From contig JAJHRF010000003.1 of assembly GCA_020832925.1 (NCBI GenBank), positions 1 through 64,000 on the forward strand: a stretch of DNA of 64,000 nucleotides, written 5' to 3'. The translations under genes and the position numbers were made by a program. Positions 34,868 to 44,428 of this stretch are shown one piece after another (position 1 is the first letter of the stretch; each line of letters opens with the position of its first letter). The DNA is from Desulfurococcaceae archaeon. Lineage in GTDB: Archaea > Thermoproteota > Thermoprotei_A > Sulfolobales > Ignisphaeraceae. The notes below the pieces were generated by a model. That model searched no databases, was not told the origin of the DNA, and was given only the letters and a program-made list of their open reading frames with translations.

Positions 34868-36829
34868 TTACTCACAGGAGCCTTTTAGCACTTTTTTCAC
34901 AACCTTACTCTTGCCTGGTAATTTTGTAGCGATATCGTTTAAATCTATTAATGAAGCTAGCTCCTCACATTTTTCATCCCTCAAATACTCTATAAAATCT
35001 TTAGCTATACTACGAGGATCTTCGTTGCCTGGAATTATCACAATATACGCTACCACTCTCTTATCTAACACATATTCAGGGCCTATCACTACTCGAGGGA
35101 CTTTATCTCTAACTTCTATTCCTATCGCTAATCTAAGGTTTATATTCCTTAAATAATTTCTTTCACCGTATACCATGTAAGATCCCTTAGGCAGGTACTG
35201 ACCAGATGGTGGAGATAACGAGATTTGAGATCCATAAACCCAGAAAACATCAATACTCATCAACTTTAATTTCCAAGCTTTACTATAACATGCTGCAATA
35301 ACTGCCGCTTCCTTAATAGTGTCAAGGTCAGCTTCTTTTCCTCGTGTTTTTATGACTACCGTACTTGCCCCATGTATATCAGCATGAAGTACGATATCGT
35401 GGGGTTCCAAAAGTTTTCTAATTATTTTAATGTTTTGAGCAGCATCTTTACCCCCTATGACTAGGAATCCCGACGACGAGATATACCATATGAAAGTTTC
35501 GTACCATTCCCTGAATCTACTTAACCTAGTACTTATCTTCTTCTCTCTCAATTTCATCTCTTTCATAAGTGCTTCTAATAATGTTTCAAACTTTTTTCTT
35601 TCTTCCTCTGCTCTAGCTATGGACTTTTCTAAACCTGCTATAGCTTTACGTAGATCGGTATAAAGTTCAACAAAGCTCTTCGTTACATCGAATTCTAGTA
35701 CTACATTATTTATTTTTATAGTGTATATACCCTTGTTAGGATATATCTCTTCAACATAGTTACAATTCTTAACATAGCTCCAACCAAGCGATTTAATAGT
35801 ATTAACAACACATTCATGGGTTTGCTCTAAATCAGCATACATATACTCTACAATGGATAACTTAGTTTTAAGATTTTCTAATTCGTTTCGCATACCAGTT
35901 AAAAGCTTATCTATTCTCTCTAAAGCTCTCTTAGTACTCTCTATTTCGCTTCTCAATTTTTCAGACATCGATATCAGTAGATTCGCTTCGAATTCTTTCT
36001 CAAAAAATTTATTTATTGCTTCATTGAAGGTCTTAAAGAATTCTATTCTATAGGTTCCAGATGTAAACTTAGGTAGTAGACGATGATAGAATCCTATTGG
36101 GATATTGTCGTCAGTATAAACAATACAAGGTTTATATTCGTTTATATCGATAACAAGATCTCTATACACAGAATTGATGCAGAGCATATGTTCATTTGTT
36201 AGATCTGAAATTCTGAAACCTTTTAAATTACATTGTATAACTATACTCTCAGCTATTTCTGGTGGAAGCCCTGTTTCTTTAATCAATACCTTAGTGATTT
36301 CATCATTAAGCTGTAACCGCAACTCATTTAGAACAGAAATTATGTTGTCATGGCATTTAGCTACCATAGGAGGTGGCACATATTTTATCCCTGGCTTTAT
36401 AACTCTATCTTTCATAACTCTATACTCATTACATAGCTCCACCTTATCTTGATTATCTAGCACACAAATACTGCCCCTAGGGAGTAGTTCTATGACAAGT
36501 TTTCTTAGCTTATCTTTGCACTCAACTTCTATGTATAGAACTCTTTCACATGGTATTTGACGAAGCTCGCGTATACGGCAGTTCTTTAACAATGATCGCC
36601 ATATCCTCTGGTTTTTTTCATCAAATTCATCTATCTTTAGATCACTAAATGAAATACTTACACGTTTTGATGGCTCCATTATTAACCAGTAATATAGATT
36701 CTTTGTACTATTGTAAAGCTTGATGATTAGTATTGATATAGGCTTAATGTAGTATAGGTTATCTATATAAGATTTCTCGAGGATCTCTTTCTGTTCTCTT
36801 AACCATATTTTTAAATCCACCCAACTCAT
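34868..36829 (-). CDS. rqcH: archaeal RqcH/NEMF-family protein (NFACT domains)
   Basis: 653 residues from ATG 36829. The longer frame (to 36865) would overlap the divergent gene and adds non-conserved residues. Layout: NFACT-N (start SWVDLKIWLREQKEILEKSY, later DKVELCNEYRVMKDRVIKPG), HhH-like region (ETGLPPEIAESIVIQC), coiled-coil middle (about 300-440), and NFACT-R/DUF814 (WYETFIWYISSSGFLVIGGK, then HADIHGASTVVIKTRG). The protein binds stalled large ribosomal subunits and promotes C-terminal tailing of nascent chains in ribosome quality control. The DxR-type residues of NFACT-N were not checked exactly. Confidence 0.88.
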   Translation of the reverse strand: MSWVDLKIWLREQKEILEKSYIDNLYYIKPISILIIKLYNSTKNLYYWLIMEPSKRVSISFSDLKIDEFDEKNQRIWRSLLKNCRIRELRQIPCERVLYIEVECKDKLRKLVIELLPRGSICVLDNQDKVELCNEYRVMKDRVIKPGIKYVPPPMVAKCHDNIISVLNELRLQLNDEITKVLIKETGLPPEIAESIVIQCNLKGFRISDLTNEHMLCINSVYRDLVIDINEYKPCIVYTDDNIPIGFYHRLLPKFTSGTYRIEFFKTFNEAINKFFEKEFEANLLISMSEKLRSEIESTKRALERIDKLLTGMRNELENLKTKLSIVEYMYADLEQTHECVVNTIKSLGWSYVKNCNYVEEIYPNKGIYTIKINNVVLEFDVTKSFVELYTDLRKAIAGLEKSIARAEEERKKFETLLEALMKEMKLREKKISTRLSRFREWYETFIWYISSSGFLVIGGKDAAQNIKIIRKLLEPHDIVLHADIHGASTVVIKTRGKEADLDTIKEAAVIAACYSKAWKLKLMSIDVFWVYGSQISLSPPSGQYLPKGSYMVYGERNYLRNINLRLAIGIEVRDKVPRVVIGPEYVLDKRVVAYIVIIPGNEDPRSIAKDFIEYLRDEKCEELASLIDLNDIATKLPGKSKVVKKVLKGSCE

Positions 36830-36858
36830 ACTATTTTTTCTACGGGGTTCGCTTCGCA

Positions 36859-37185
36859 ATGACATACTCAGCCACTAATCCATATAAGGGTTTTAGAGAT
36901 CAGCTAATTATACTATTTTTAAGAGGGATATATGGAATTATAGTGGCGTTAATGCTTCACACAATATTCTCAGCAGATTTAAATACAGTCTTAGTGCTGA
37001 AAGTTTTGTTCGGCGATTACTACAACTACTTTACATGGATATACCTTTTAGGGTTGTATCCCGTCTCTATAGTCATAATAAAACTTCTAACGAATGCAAA
37101 GAGAAAATATGATCTGTATCTCCGAGGTCTATCGGTGTACTTTGCCTCAGCCATTATAACATATACTATCATCTCTACTCCTTAG
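36859..37185 (+). CDS. small membrane protein, three helices
   Basis: 108 residues with helices near 15-35, 55-75 and 87-105, connected by short basic loops (NAKRKYDLYLRG). It starts divergently from rqcH, leaving about 30 bases between start codons, and its end overlaps the SFM1-like gene on the other strand by 39 bases. No family is recognised. The hydrophobic pattern and typical codon use argue that it is a real gene. Confidence 0.55.
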   Translation: MTYSATNPYKGFRDQLIILFLRGIYGIIVALMLHTIFSADLNTVLVLKVLFGDYYNYFTWIYLLGLYPVSIVIIKLLTNAKRKYDLYLRGLSVYFASAIITYTIISTP

Positions 37186-37788
37186 AATTCTCTGTTCATA
37201 TATAGGTACATACTCCGCCACTACATCAAGATAATCTTCAGGCAATACTATATGACCTTCATCATTTACAGGAAATGCGTATGGTAAGAATATTTCCAGC
37301 TCTACATCACCAAATACCTTTCTATAACGTAGTCCATACACAAATTTTATTTCCGATAAAGAATTTCCTTCCTCAATCTTCCTTAACACATAGATAACAC
37401 CAGCAATTGTATATTGATAAGGACCAATATTACGCGCCTTAGCATGACGAAGTTTTGATGTTATATAGATCCACGTTCTTCCTCTAGGTGGATGTGATCC
37501 CATAATGCCTCCTATTACAACATATTTAGCTGATTTAAGCTCTGATGCATCTAGAGGTATGGGAGCTTTAGGATCTAGTACTATGATGTTATCAACATTT
37601 GCTAAGATATCTACAGCTGATTCCCTACTGATATTAGGTATGTATTTAGACAAGACCTGTGCATGGCGGGGATCCTTAACATTAGTTAGCAGAAGTCTAG
37701 ACCTGTAGATCTTCATAGCATATTCGTATTCTTTTAAGATCCATCTATTTACGCAAGGCTCTAGATGCTCTATAACGACAGTAAACAT
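37147..37788 (-). CDS. SPOUT methyltransferase of the SFM1/COG2428 family
   Basis: 213 residues from ATG 37788 (the in-frame ATG at 37815 adds nine residues before the conserved start MFTVVIEHLEP). The family motif is clear: VVIGGIMGSHPPRGRT, like yeast Sfm1 FGGILGDHPPRDRT, preceded by VLDPKAPIPLD and followed by IYVLRKIEEGNSLSEIKFV. Yeast Sfm1 methylates an arginine of ribosomal protein uS3; the archaeal members are uncharacterised and might modify protein or RNA. It lies between rqcH and the Sm-like gene, so a translation-related role is reasonable. Confidence 0.82.
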   Translation of the reverse strand: MFTVVIEHLEPCVNRWILKEYEYAMKIYRSRLLLTNVKDPRHAQVLSKYIPNISRESAVDILANVDNIIVLDPKAPIPLDASELKSAKYVVIGGIMGSHPPRGRTWIYITSKLRHAKARNIGPYQYTIAGVIYVLRKIEEGNSLSEIKFVYGLRYRKVFGDVELEIFLPYAFPVNDEGHIVLPEDYLDVVAEYVPIYEQRILRSRDDSICYNG

Positions 37789-37896
37789 AGGCTTAATCCT
37801 GAATAAATACTTCAAAACCTAAATTTAAGTATATCTTTTTTTCCCACTAAGCTTTTATTCTGCTAAATTATAGAGTGAAATTGTTAGGGAGAGACA

Positions 37897-38181
37897 TTGG
37901 CATTACAACAATCAAAACCATCTATAACGCCTTTACGTATATTACGTAATTCAACAAATAAAACCGTAATGGTTAAAGTGAAGGAAGGCTCAGAATTCGT
38001 AGGCAAACTCATTATGACGGATCCTACGATGAATGTGGTATTAGAAGATGCTACAGAGTATGCTGATGGAGGTAAAGATGTTGTAGCAAAATATGGTAAA
38101 ATATTTATAAGAGGTAGTCAGATACTCTACATAAGCATAGACTATACCGAGGCTAGGATAAGGCAGGCTTCATCATCTTAA
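37897..38181 (+). CDS. Sm-like archaeal protein (SmAP)
   Basis: 94 residues from TTG 37897, preceded by GGGAGAGAC. Sm1 motif: NKTVMVKVKEGSEFVGKLIM, then TDPTMNVVLEDATEY with the Sm signature Asn. Sm2 motif: KIFIRGSQILYIS, with the IRG signature. It forms a ring that binds U-rich RNA. The Sm genes of many archaea are followed by L37e; here a 48-codon Cys-containing gene follows instead. Confidence 0.93.
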   Translation: MALQQSKPSITPLRILRNSTNKTVMVKVKEGSEFVGKLIMTDPTMNVVLEDATEYADGGKDVVAKYGKIFIRGSQILYISIDYTEARIRQASSS

Positions 38182-38204
38182 AAGTAATAGAGGTGTAAAA
38201 CTAA

Positions 38205-38351
38205 TTGAAACAGAGGCTCAGGCTTCCCTCAAAATGTTTCATAAATTTCGATTTCTCATTGGATAGGATTGAATGTAAACTATGTCGATACTTTGAAACA
38301 TGCTTAAAGATATACAACAAAGCTCAGAGGCTTGCTAGTACAGTTAAATAG
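38205..38351 (+). CDS. 48-residue cysteine-containing small protein
   Basis: A TTG at 38205 follows GAGGTG (38190-38195) at a good distance. The frame gives 48 residues to TAG 38349-38351: a basic start (KQRLRLPSKCFINFDFS) and IECKLCRYFETCLKIYNKAQ. Four Cys, including CxxC and a further Cys five residues on, suggest a small metal-binding or redox knuckle. It lies 23 bases after the Sm-like gene on the same strand, so it is probably co-transcribed. No family was recognised, but the ribosome site, Cys pattern and spacing support a real gene. Confidence 0.55.
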   Translation: MKQRLRLPSKCFINFDFSLDRIECKLCRYFETCLKIYNKAQRLASTVK

Positions 38352-38653
38352 TTTAACGCAGTGACTCGTTGCATAGAGAGGAGCTATACATAATTAAAGC
38401 GTAGTAGAAGACTTCAGTTTAATTATCATCGATAGAGCTAAGTAGAGAGCTGATGAGAAACCACGTTAGCATCTTATAACTACTTAACTTCATGGTGAAT
38501 AGGTTTGCAATGATTATCCCCAGTAAATAAAGCTGTTCTGATAGCGTTTTAGAACGAAAATATAAACGAAAATATATGCTAATTTAGGGCTAAAACTATA
38601 TAAAGAGCTACGAGAGGCTAAAATGTGTAGAAAAGCATGAGAGGTAAAATGGG
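38352..38653. other. intergenic region upstream of SAM synthetase
   Basis: About 300 bases without a supportable ORF. A CTGATGA at about 38450 and a CTGA some 80 bases later could suggest a C/D RNA, but the spacing is far too long. TATA-like tracts (AAAATATAAACG, about 38560; ACTATATAAAGAG, about 38596) lie within 95 bases of the downstream ATG and probably include its promoter. GAGAGGT just before the ATG is the ribosome site. No riboswitch fold is recognised. Confidence 0.4.
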
Positions 38654-39871
38654 ATGAAGAATATTTACGTAAGTGAGTATATATGGCAAGGAGTTGAGAA
38701 TTTGAATGTTGAGATAGTTGAACGTAAAGGATTAGGACATCCAGACTATATAGCAGATGGTGTAGCTGAAGCTGTAAGCAGGGGTTTGTGCAACTACTAT
38801 CTAAGTCGCTACAACACAATACTTCATCATAATGTTGATAAAGTGCTGGTAGTAGGAGGGCAAGCCAATCCACGATTTGGTGGAGGAGAGGTTCTACACC
38901 CAATACGTATAATAGTCTCTGGCAGAGCCACATCTTATGTTAAAACAGAGGCAGGACTAGAATTCATACCTATAGGCACAATAGTATTAAAATCTGTGAA
39001 TGAATGGATAAAATCAAACTTCAGGTATCTAGATCCACAAGAACATTTGATTGTAGATTATAAGATAGGTCAAGGAAGTGTTGACCTTGTTAAAATATTT
39101 GAACTAGGTCTTAAAAAAATTCCTTTAGCCAACGATACAAGTTTCGGAATAAGTTACGCCCCTTTATCAACTCTAGAGAATGTTGTTTTATCGACAGAAC
39201 ATTTACTTAACAGTCCTGAGATCAAAAAGAGGATCCCAGCATTAGGTGAAGATGTGAAAGTTATGGGGCTTAGAATAGGTAAGAAGATTATATTAACAGT
39301 TGCTGTTGCAATGATATCGAGATGGGTTAGAGATAGAGACGAGTACCTTAACATCAAGGAGGAGACGAAGAATTTAATTCTAGACCATGTCCTAAAGTTA
39401 GCACCAGATTATGATATAGAGATTCATATTAATGTTGGTGATAAACCAGATCAAGGAGTTTTCTACCTAACTGTTACAGGAACTTCTGCAGAGCATGGAG
39501 ATGATGGAGCAACAGGAAGGGGTAATAGAGTTAACGGGCTAATAACACCTATGAGACCTATGAGTTTAGAAGCTACAGCAGGGAAAAACCCTGTGAGCCA
39601 TGTAGGTAAGTTATTCAATGTAGCTGCAAACATAATCGCAGATAGGATCTATAAAGAGGTTCAAGGTATTAAAGAAGTTTATGTAGGTTTACTAAGTCAA
39701 ATTGGTAAACCTATAAATGAACCCTTGGTTGTAGACATAAAGATTGTTCCAGAGAAACCACCTCTAACATCAAACATTATTAACGAATGCAAAGCTATAG
39801 CAAGTGAAGTACTCGATAACATTCCAAGATTAACGTTAGATATAATAGAGAACAAAGTTAATCTATTCTAA
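38654..39871 (+). CDS. mat: archaeal S-adenosylmethionine synthetase
   Basis: 405 residues, full length for the archaeal MAT family (COG1812), which is very divergent from the bacterial MetK. Motifs: [20 protein letters not shown] near the start with the ATP/Met-binding His-Pro-Asp, [38 protein letters not shown], and [20 protein letters not shown] with the Lys/Arg phosphate-binding residues, then [13 protein letters not shown]. It makes SAM from methionine and ATP for the many methyltransferases encoded here. Confidence 0.95.
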   Translation: MKNIYVSEYIWQGVENLNVEIVERKGLGHPDYIADGVAEAVSRGLCNYYLSRYNTILHHNVDKVLVVGGQANPRFGGGEVLHPIRIIVSGRATSYVKTEAGLEFIPIGTIVLKSVNEWIKSNFRYLDPQEHLIVDYKIGQGSVDLVKIFELGLKKIPLANDTSFGISYAPLSTLENVVLSTEHLLNSPEIKKRIPALGEDVKVMGLRIGKKIILTVAVAMISRWVRDRDEYLNIKEETKNLILDHVLKLAPDYDIEIHINVGDKPDQGVFYLTVTGTSAEHGDDGATGRGNRVNGLITPMRPMSLEATAGKNPVSHVGKLFNVAANIIADRIYKEVQGIKEVYVGLLSQIGKPINEPLVVDIKIVPEKPPLTSNIINECKAIASEVLDNIPRLTLDIIENKVNLF

Positions 39872-39932
39872 ATACTTAAGGATTAAACTAAAACCTTCCA
39901 CACCTAGCTCTTTATTTAGAATATACTAGTCT

Positions 39933-41990
39933 TTAACCATCACTTTGAATTAAGCTATTTCTGTAATCAGATATTATCTTTATTAAATCCTTTAATGATA
40001 TATTTGAGCTGGTTCTTTTTACTGATTTAAATCTGCTTATAGCTATTATTAAGGATTGTTCGAGATCGTCTAAATTAACTATAGCTAAGTTCTCACCTAT
40101 CTTATCGATATTCGTATCACAGATTATGGGTATTTCCTCCTTTATAAATATTTGTTCAAGTTCTGAATCACACTTCTCGAACAGAGGTATGATCTTTAAT
40201 GACTTTAGATATTTTAGCGCATCGTAGGCGATATAATTACTTTCAATTACTATGAATCTATTTATTGATATGAGATCTTTTAATGAATTCAGATGGTTTA
40301 AAGTTAAGTTCTTGATTCTCGGTAGGACAATAGCTCTTCGCATCATTATTGATACTAAAAGATCTAGATATCTATTCCGTTCATTTGTTAATTCTTCTAA
40401 TTTGCTTCTCAAGGTCTCTAAAAGGTATTGAAGTTGTTTTACTTGATCACTTAACCTAGTTATCTCTCTATCTTTTACAAAATCGTGTTGAGATTGCCTT
40501 ACCTGTACAAACTTTCGTTCAAACAATAACTCTTCTAGCTTATTCTCGATTTCTCGAAATCTTTGCTTCAGAACTTCATTTTCTTTTAATAGTTCTTGTA
40601 TCTTCATTTCCAGGTTCTTTACATTATTTTCACAATTTATTGTTGCTTTTGTATATTCGCTTATACTTTTTGTAGGAATTGTTTCTTGTGAAGTTATATT
40701 GGATAGGTGTTTACCTATAGCAAATTCTAGTACTTGGCTAACACTATAACTTTTCAGCAACATATACTTCATCTCATCTATATCTACGTCCAGATCCATC
40801 TCTAAAAGCTTTCTCTCAAGCTCTGCAAATTTCCTTTCATAAGCTTTGTAAGCTCTTATTGCGGCGGCTAAAGCATCACGTTCGTGCGTAGTATTAATTA
40901 TTAAATCGATGTGTTTTCGTTTCTTAAGCCACTCAATCAACTTCTCTTTCGTTTCTGTATCCAGCGTCTCGTTAGGTACAAAGAGTTGTACTCCAAGCAT
41001 AGATGCGAGCTTCTTAACACTTTCTGGTGGAGGGTTTGTGTCAACAGATATTATTGCTGGTATGCCGTAACGATAGATCTTGTCTATTATATCGAGTCTA
41101 TCCAAACCTTTTGTTGATTCTAAGTGTAGTACGTTTAGTGAAAGATCTATTATAGCTAGACCTGTCTCAATCCCGGGGTCTATCCCTATTATCAAAGGTT
41201 TTTTCTTAACCTCATTCTCATTATCTAGAACAACTATATCAGTATAAACAGGTTTTATTAAAATCCTTATGTCGCTGCCTCTATAAGGCTTTATTATTTT
41301 CTGCACAGTCTTGCTATCTGCGTAAACAGTAAATATAGCGCTATCTAAACCTCCACTACTCTTCCTTATAACGATATCATAGTCAAGCTTTTCTCTTTCA
41401 AGCAAGGTTTTTATCTCTTTGACAGCCCTTAAGATAGCTGTGCGCATTCCACGTGTATATCTATTAGAACTACTTCCACCGGATCCTATAGATCGAGCTC
41501 TAGAAACTATTATTCTTGTTTTACGCTCTAACCCTTTTACTGCTGTACCTACACCTTTCAACGCTAATAAAGCGCATATATAAGCAGTTTGTAAAGGTTT
41601 TGGTTTCGAAGTCAAAGTTATACCTATTTTGGAAGCTTGTTCAGCCAAACTTACAAATACATTATTATCAATTGTTACCTGGTATATCTCAGTATAGCTT
41701 GGAAATAAGGACAAAATCTTTGCAATATCTTTAGATGTTGGAGCTAGTTCATATATGTTATCAATACCTATACGATTGACAGAGTATTCCCAAGATAACC
41801 TTATGACGGTATTAAGCGAAGCTTCAAGCATCTCTACTACAGGTCCACGATTTTCATCTATGATAACAACTGAGTACATAGGTGGAACAGTGTTCGACGA
41901 AGGATGTCCCTTGAATATGTCTATACCTAATACTAACATAGAGGATTCCTTAAGCTTACACCTACATCTCAGCCAGCTAACAGTGCTCAC
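39933..41990 (-). CDS. DUF460 protein (COG2433), predicted RNase H-like nuclease
   Basis: 685 residues. The N-terminal part opens with LVLGIDIFKGHPSS. A second RNase H/RuvC-like domain (about 270-400) has PLIIGIDPGIETGLAIIDL with a catalytic-type Asp, and THERDALAAAIRAYKAY near its end supplying further acidic residues. A long coiled coil (about 470-590) and a C-terminal helical-beta region follow. The family is archaeal, conserved and uncharacterised; RNA or DNA cleavage is predicted from the fold. It overlaps nothing and is followed upstream by RIO2, 12 bases away on the same strand. Confidence 0.85.
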   Translation of the reverse strand: MSTVSWLRCRCKLKESSMLVLGIDIFKGHPSSNTVPPMYSVVIIDENRGPVVEMLEASLNTVIRLSWEYSVNRIGIDNIYELAPTSKDIAKILSLFPSYTEIYQVTIDNNVFVSLAEQASKIGITLTSKPKPLQTAYICALLALKGVGTAVKGLERKTRIIVSRARSIGSGGSSSNRYTRGMRTAILRAVKEIKTLLEREKLDYDIVIRKSSGGLDSAIFTVYADSKTVQKIIKPYRGSDIRILIKPVYTDIVVLDNENEVKKKPLIIGIDPGIETGLAIIDLSLNVLHLESTKGLDRLDIIDKIYRYGIPAIISVDTNPPPESVKKLASMLGVQLFVPNETLDTETKEKLIEWLKKRKHIDLIINTTHERDALAAAIRAYKAYERKFAELERKLLEMDLDVDIDEMKYMLLKSYSVSQVLEFAIGKHLSNITSQETIPTKSISEYTKATINCENNVKNLEMKIQELLKENEVLKQRFREIENKLEELLFERKFVQVRQSQHDFVKDREITRLSDQVKQLQYLLETLRSKLEELTNERNRYLDLLVSIMMRRAIVLPRIKNLTLNHLNSLKDLISINRFIVIESNYIAYDALKYLKSLKIIPLFEKCDSELEQIFIKEEIPIICDTNIDKIGENLAIVNLDDLEQSLIIAISRFKSVKRTSSNISLKDLIKIISDYRNSLIQSDG

Positions 41991-42002
41991 AGCTAATTAT
42001 AA

Positions 42003-42836
42003 CTATGCGCCTATTATATGCTTATACACTTCTTCAGCATCGATATTTAGTCTAAAACGTTTTCTAAAGAATTTAACAATGTTCAATATATCGCGTTTAA
42101 GTAATTGTTGAGCTAAAGGTGATGCAGAGGATACGTATTGCGGCCAATCAATTATATATGCAAGTTCTTCATCATCTCTCCGTGTTATCATGATATTATA
42201 CTCGCTTAAATCACCGTGAATAATACCAACGTCTTTGTATGCACATTTAACTATTTCAATTATTTGATTGAATATATTAGAAGGGTCTTGGAGTTCCGAT
42301 ACTTCGTTAAGTCTAATACCTTCAATAAATTCCATAACTACACAGTGCAAAGCTCCTCCATATATTTTAGGTACACCAGATATGTTATTGTTATTCAATA
42401 ATGTCAAAACTTCTTTCTCTCTTCTTCCTGCTAATATACTTCTACGTAACCAACTACTTTCTGCTAGATTATCCGAGTAGTATCCTCTATATTTTGCAAC
42501 GTTCTTGAAACTTCGTTTACCTATCTTATAGAATTTTATAGCCACGACATCGTTATTCTCGGAAAGCCCTTGATATACCTCGCTTTCCTTACCAATACCA
42601 ATAATGTCCCCTATAGCTTTAATAATGTTTTGTGTTACAAGAATTTTCAACGCTAAGCAATCTAATCCCAAGAATGTTATTCTGTAAGCCTCCATAGACG
42701 GGTGTTTAGCTATGATTTTCAGCTGAGCCAATTTTTTTAGTCGAGCAATAATTTCTTTCTGGGTGTAAAGGTGTTCAAACTTCTTAACTACGTATTCTAC
42801 AGGTATGTATTCAAAATTCTTAATGTTCCGAACCAT
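42003..42836 (-). CDS. rio2: RIO2-family atypical protein kinase/ATPase
   Basis: 277 residues. The N-terminal winged helix (about 1-78: VVKKFEHLYTQKEIIARLKK, ITFLGLDCLAL) is diagnostic of RIO2. Kinase features follow: nucleotide loop GIGKESEVYQG, Lys in VVAIKFYK, hinge VVMEFIEG, catalytic loop IIHGDLSEYNIM and metal-binding IIDWPQYV. RIO2 helps mature the small ribosomal subunit. The start is ATG. A G+C-rich non-coding stretch separates it from HMG-CoA reductase upstream. Confidence 0.93.
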   Translation of the reverse strand: MVRNIKNFEYIPVEYVVKKFEHLYTQKEIIARLKKLAQLKIIAKHPSMEAYRITFLGLDCLALKILVTQNIIKAIGDIIGIGKESEVYQGLSENNDVVAIKFYKIGKRSFKNVAKYRGYYSDNLAESSWLRRSILAGRREKEVLTLLNNNNISGVPKIYGGALHCVVMEFIEGIRLNEVSELQDPSNIFNQIIEIVKCAYKDVGIIHGDLSEYNIMITRRDDEELAYIIDWPQYVSSASPLAQQLLKRDILNIVKFFRKRFRLNIDAEEVYKHIIGA

Positions 42837-42959
42837 GAAGCTTAGGAGTTTAAAATCGTCATCTGTTAACTTTCTATATACCCCTCCTAATTTCAGATAT
42901 AGGTCACCACTTCAAATATGTTGAACATATCATGCAAATTTCTACACAGATTTAATGTT

Positions 42960-43050
42960 AAGTATCCGCGGCGGCCGCGATTTTCTTCATCCACTATCTG
43001 TGTCAAGAGCGCGGGATTCTTCATCTATGTCGCTAGAATTAACTTAATAT
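42960..43050. ncRNA. G+C-rich island, candidate structured RNA
   Basis: In an AT-rich intergenic gap, 42968-42981 holds CCGCGGCGGCCGCG, able to form a CGCGG/CCGCG hairpin, and 43009-43016 is again G+C-rich (GAGCGCGG). TTCTTCATC occurs twice (about 42985 and 43020). Hyperthermophile RNAs with low-GC genomes often stand out like this. No C/D boxes fit well on either strand (ATGAAGA occurs twice on the reverse strand but without CTGA), and no tRNA fits. Strand and class are undecided. Confidence 0.35.
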
Positions 43051-43093
43051 TGATAACTTAAAATAACTATATCAAGTTTCATCTAGAACCTAA

Positions 43094-44374
43094 CTATTTA
43101 TCACCTGTTTTTACAAGTTTTTGTAAAAGCTCTCTAGCGTAATCAAACGATATTTTACCTTCTCTAATCATGGTTTCGGCTATCATATCGATCAATTCCC
43201 CAGTTGCTCCAGCCATTATAGCAAGGTTTCTTGCATGTAATTTCATATGCCCTGCCTGAATCCCTGTCGTAACAAGTGCTTTGAGTGCAGCAAAATTCTG
43301 TGCCAATCCTACGGCCGCCATTATCTCTGCTAATTCTTTTGCTGTTTTTACGCCTAAGATTTTAAGAGCTATTCGTGCAATAGGATGAACTTTTACTGTT
43401 CCACCAACAACCCCTACTTGTAGAGGCATTTCTAGAGCTCCTACTAAATAGCCATTCTCGATATTCCAGGTACTAAGAGGTTTATACGAACCGCTCCTTG
43501 CTGCATAGGCATGAGCACCAGCTTCTATAGCTCTATGATCTTGTGCTGTTGCAAGAGCTACAGCTATTACACCATTCAGTATGCCTTTGTTATGAGTTAC
43601 AGCACGGAAAACATCGGCTTCAGCAATAGCTGATGCATCGACGATCTTCTCAGCTACATCCAGTCCAATATCGTCTACAGGTATTTTTACCCAGGATCTC
43701 GTTAATCTATATATCGCGTAGTTAGAGACTATTTTCAATCTTGCTTCACCTCCTGTAATTTTTTCAATCAAATGAGCTACAGCTTCTGCCATAGTATTCA
43801 CGGTATTAGCACCCATAGCGTCGAGAACATCAACAATTAAGTGAACAGCTATAACAGGTCCACGCCTTGTTTCTAAAATTCTTACCTCGATATCTTTAGC
43901 TCCACCACCTAATGATACAAGTGTTTTATTAGTTGAATTAGCTATTTCCAGTATCTCATCTTTATGAATTAGTATTTCTAGAGCTGAGTACCTAGGCATA
44001 AGGGATTTCATTATGTGTATTTGCGCTACCATGTACTGTTTATCAGCTAAAGCTTTAATACCACCATCTCTCCTCATAAATCTTGCAGCATTGCTAGCAG
44101 CAGCTACTACGCTTGGCTCTTCTGTAACCATGGGTATAAGATAATCCTTTCCATTTATTTTAAAATTCGGAGCTATAGAGAATGGATAGCACATAACACC
44201 TATAACGTTTTCTGAAATACAGCTGGCTATGCTTGGGTCCAGGTTTCCAAAGTTTCTCAATATAGCTACCTCATCATCGGTAAGATTTGCCCATTCTTTA
44301 ACTATCTTCAGCCTCTCTTCTACCGACATATTGTAGAATCCTGGAATTCTTGAACTCTTCTCGTTAAGCTCCAT
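43094..44374 (-). CDS. hmgA: HMG-CoA reductase, class II (bacterial type)
   Basis: 426 residues from ATG 44374; a GGTGG ribosome site lies directly before it, and the upstream in-frame GTG is part of that site. Class II features: MVTEEPSVVAAASNAARFMR (catalytic Glu region), SLGGGAKDIEVRIL, AMGANTVNTMAEAVA, ALATAQDHRAIEAGAHAYAA with the DAMG and catalytic Asp, and QAGHMKLHARNLA with the C-terminal catalytic His. Class I enzymes, usual in archaea, differ in these places. It makes mevalonate for isoprenoid lipids. Replacement by a class II enzyme implies an ancient transfer. Confidence 0.92.
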   Translation of the reverse strand: MELNEKSSRIPGFYNMSVEERLKIVKEWANLTDDEVAILRNFGNLDPSIASCISENVIGVMCYPFSIAPNFKINGKDYLIPMVTEEPSVVAAASNAARFMRRDGGIKALADKQYMVAQIHIMKSLMPRYSALEILIHKDEILEIANSTNKTLVSLGGGAKDIEVRILETRRGPVIAVHLIVDVLDAMGANTVNTMAEAVAHLIEKITGGEARLKIVSNYAIYRLTRSWVKIPVDDIGLDVAEKIVDASAIAEADVFRAVTHNKGILNGVIAVALATAQDHRAIEAGAHAYAARSGSYKPLSTWNIENGYLVGALEMPLQVGVVGGTVKVHPIARIALKILGVKTAKELAEIMAAVGLAQNFAALKALVTTGIQAGHMKLHARNLAIMAGATGELIDMIAETMIREGKISFDYARELLQKLVKTGDK

Positions 44375-44428
44375 CGAAACCACCGCTATAGAGGGATTTT
44401 ATTATTTAAACTTATAAACGATCATATT

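Noticed and set aside
38352-38653. C/D sRNA or SAM riboswitch upstream of SAM synthetase
   Set aside because: CTGATGA and CTGA are about 80 bases apart without internal boxes, and no known archaeal SAM riboswitch architecture is visible.
38514-38933. 139-residue reverse ORF rich in Leu and His
   Set aside because: It lies opposite the SAM synthetase start and has the composition of a complementary-frame artefact.
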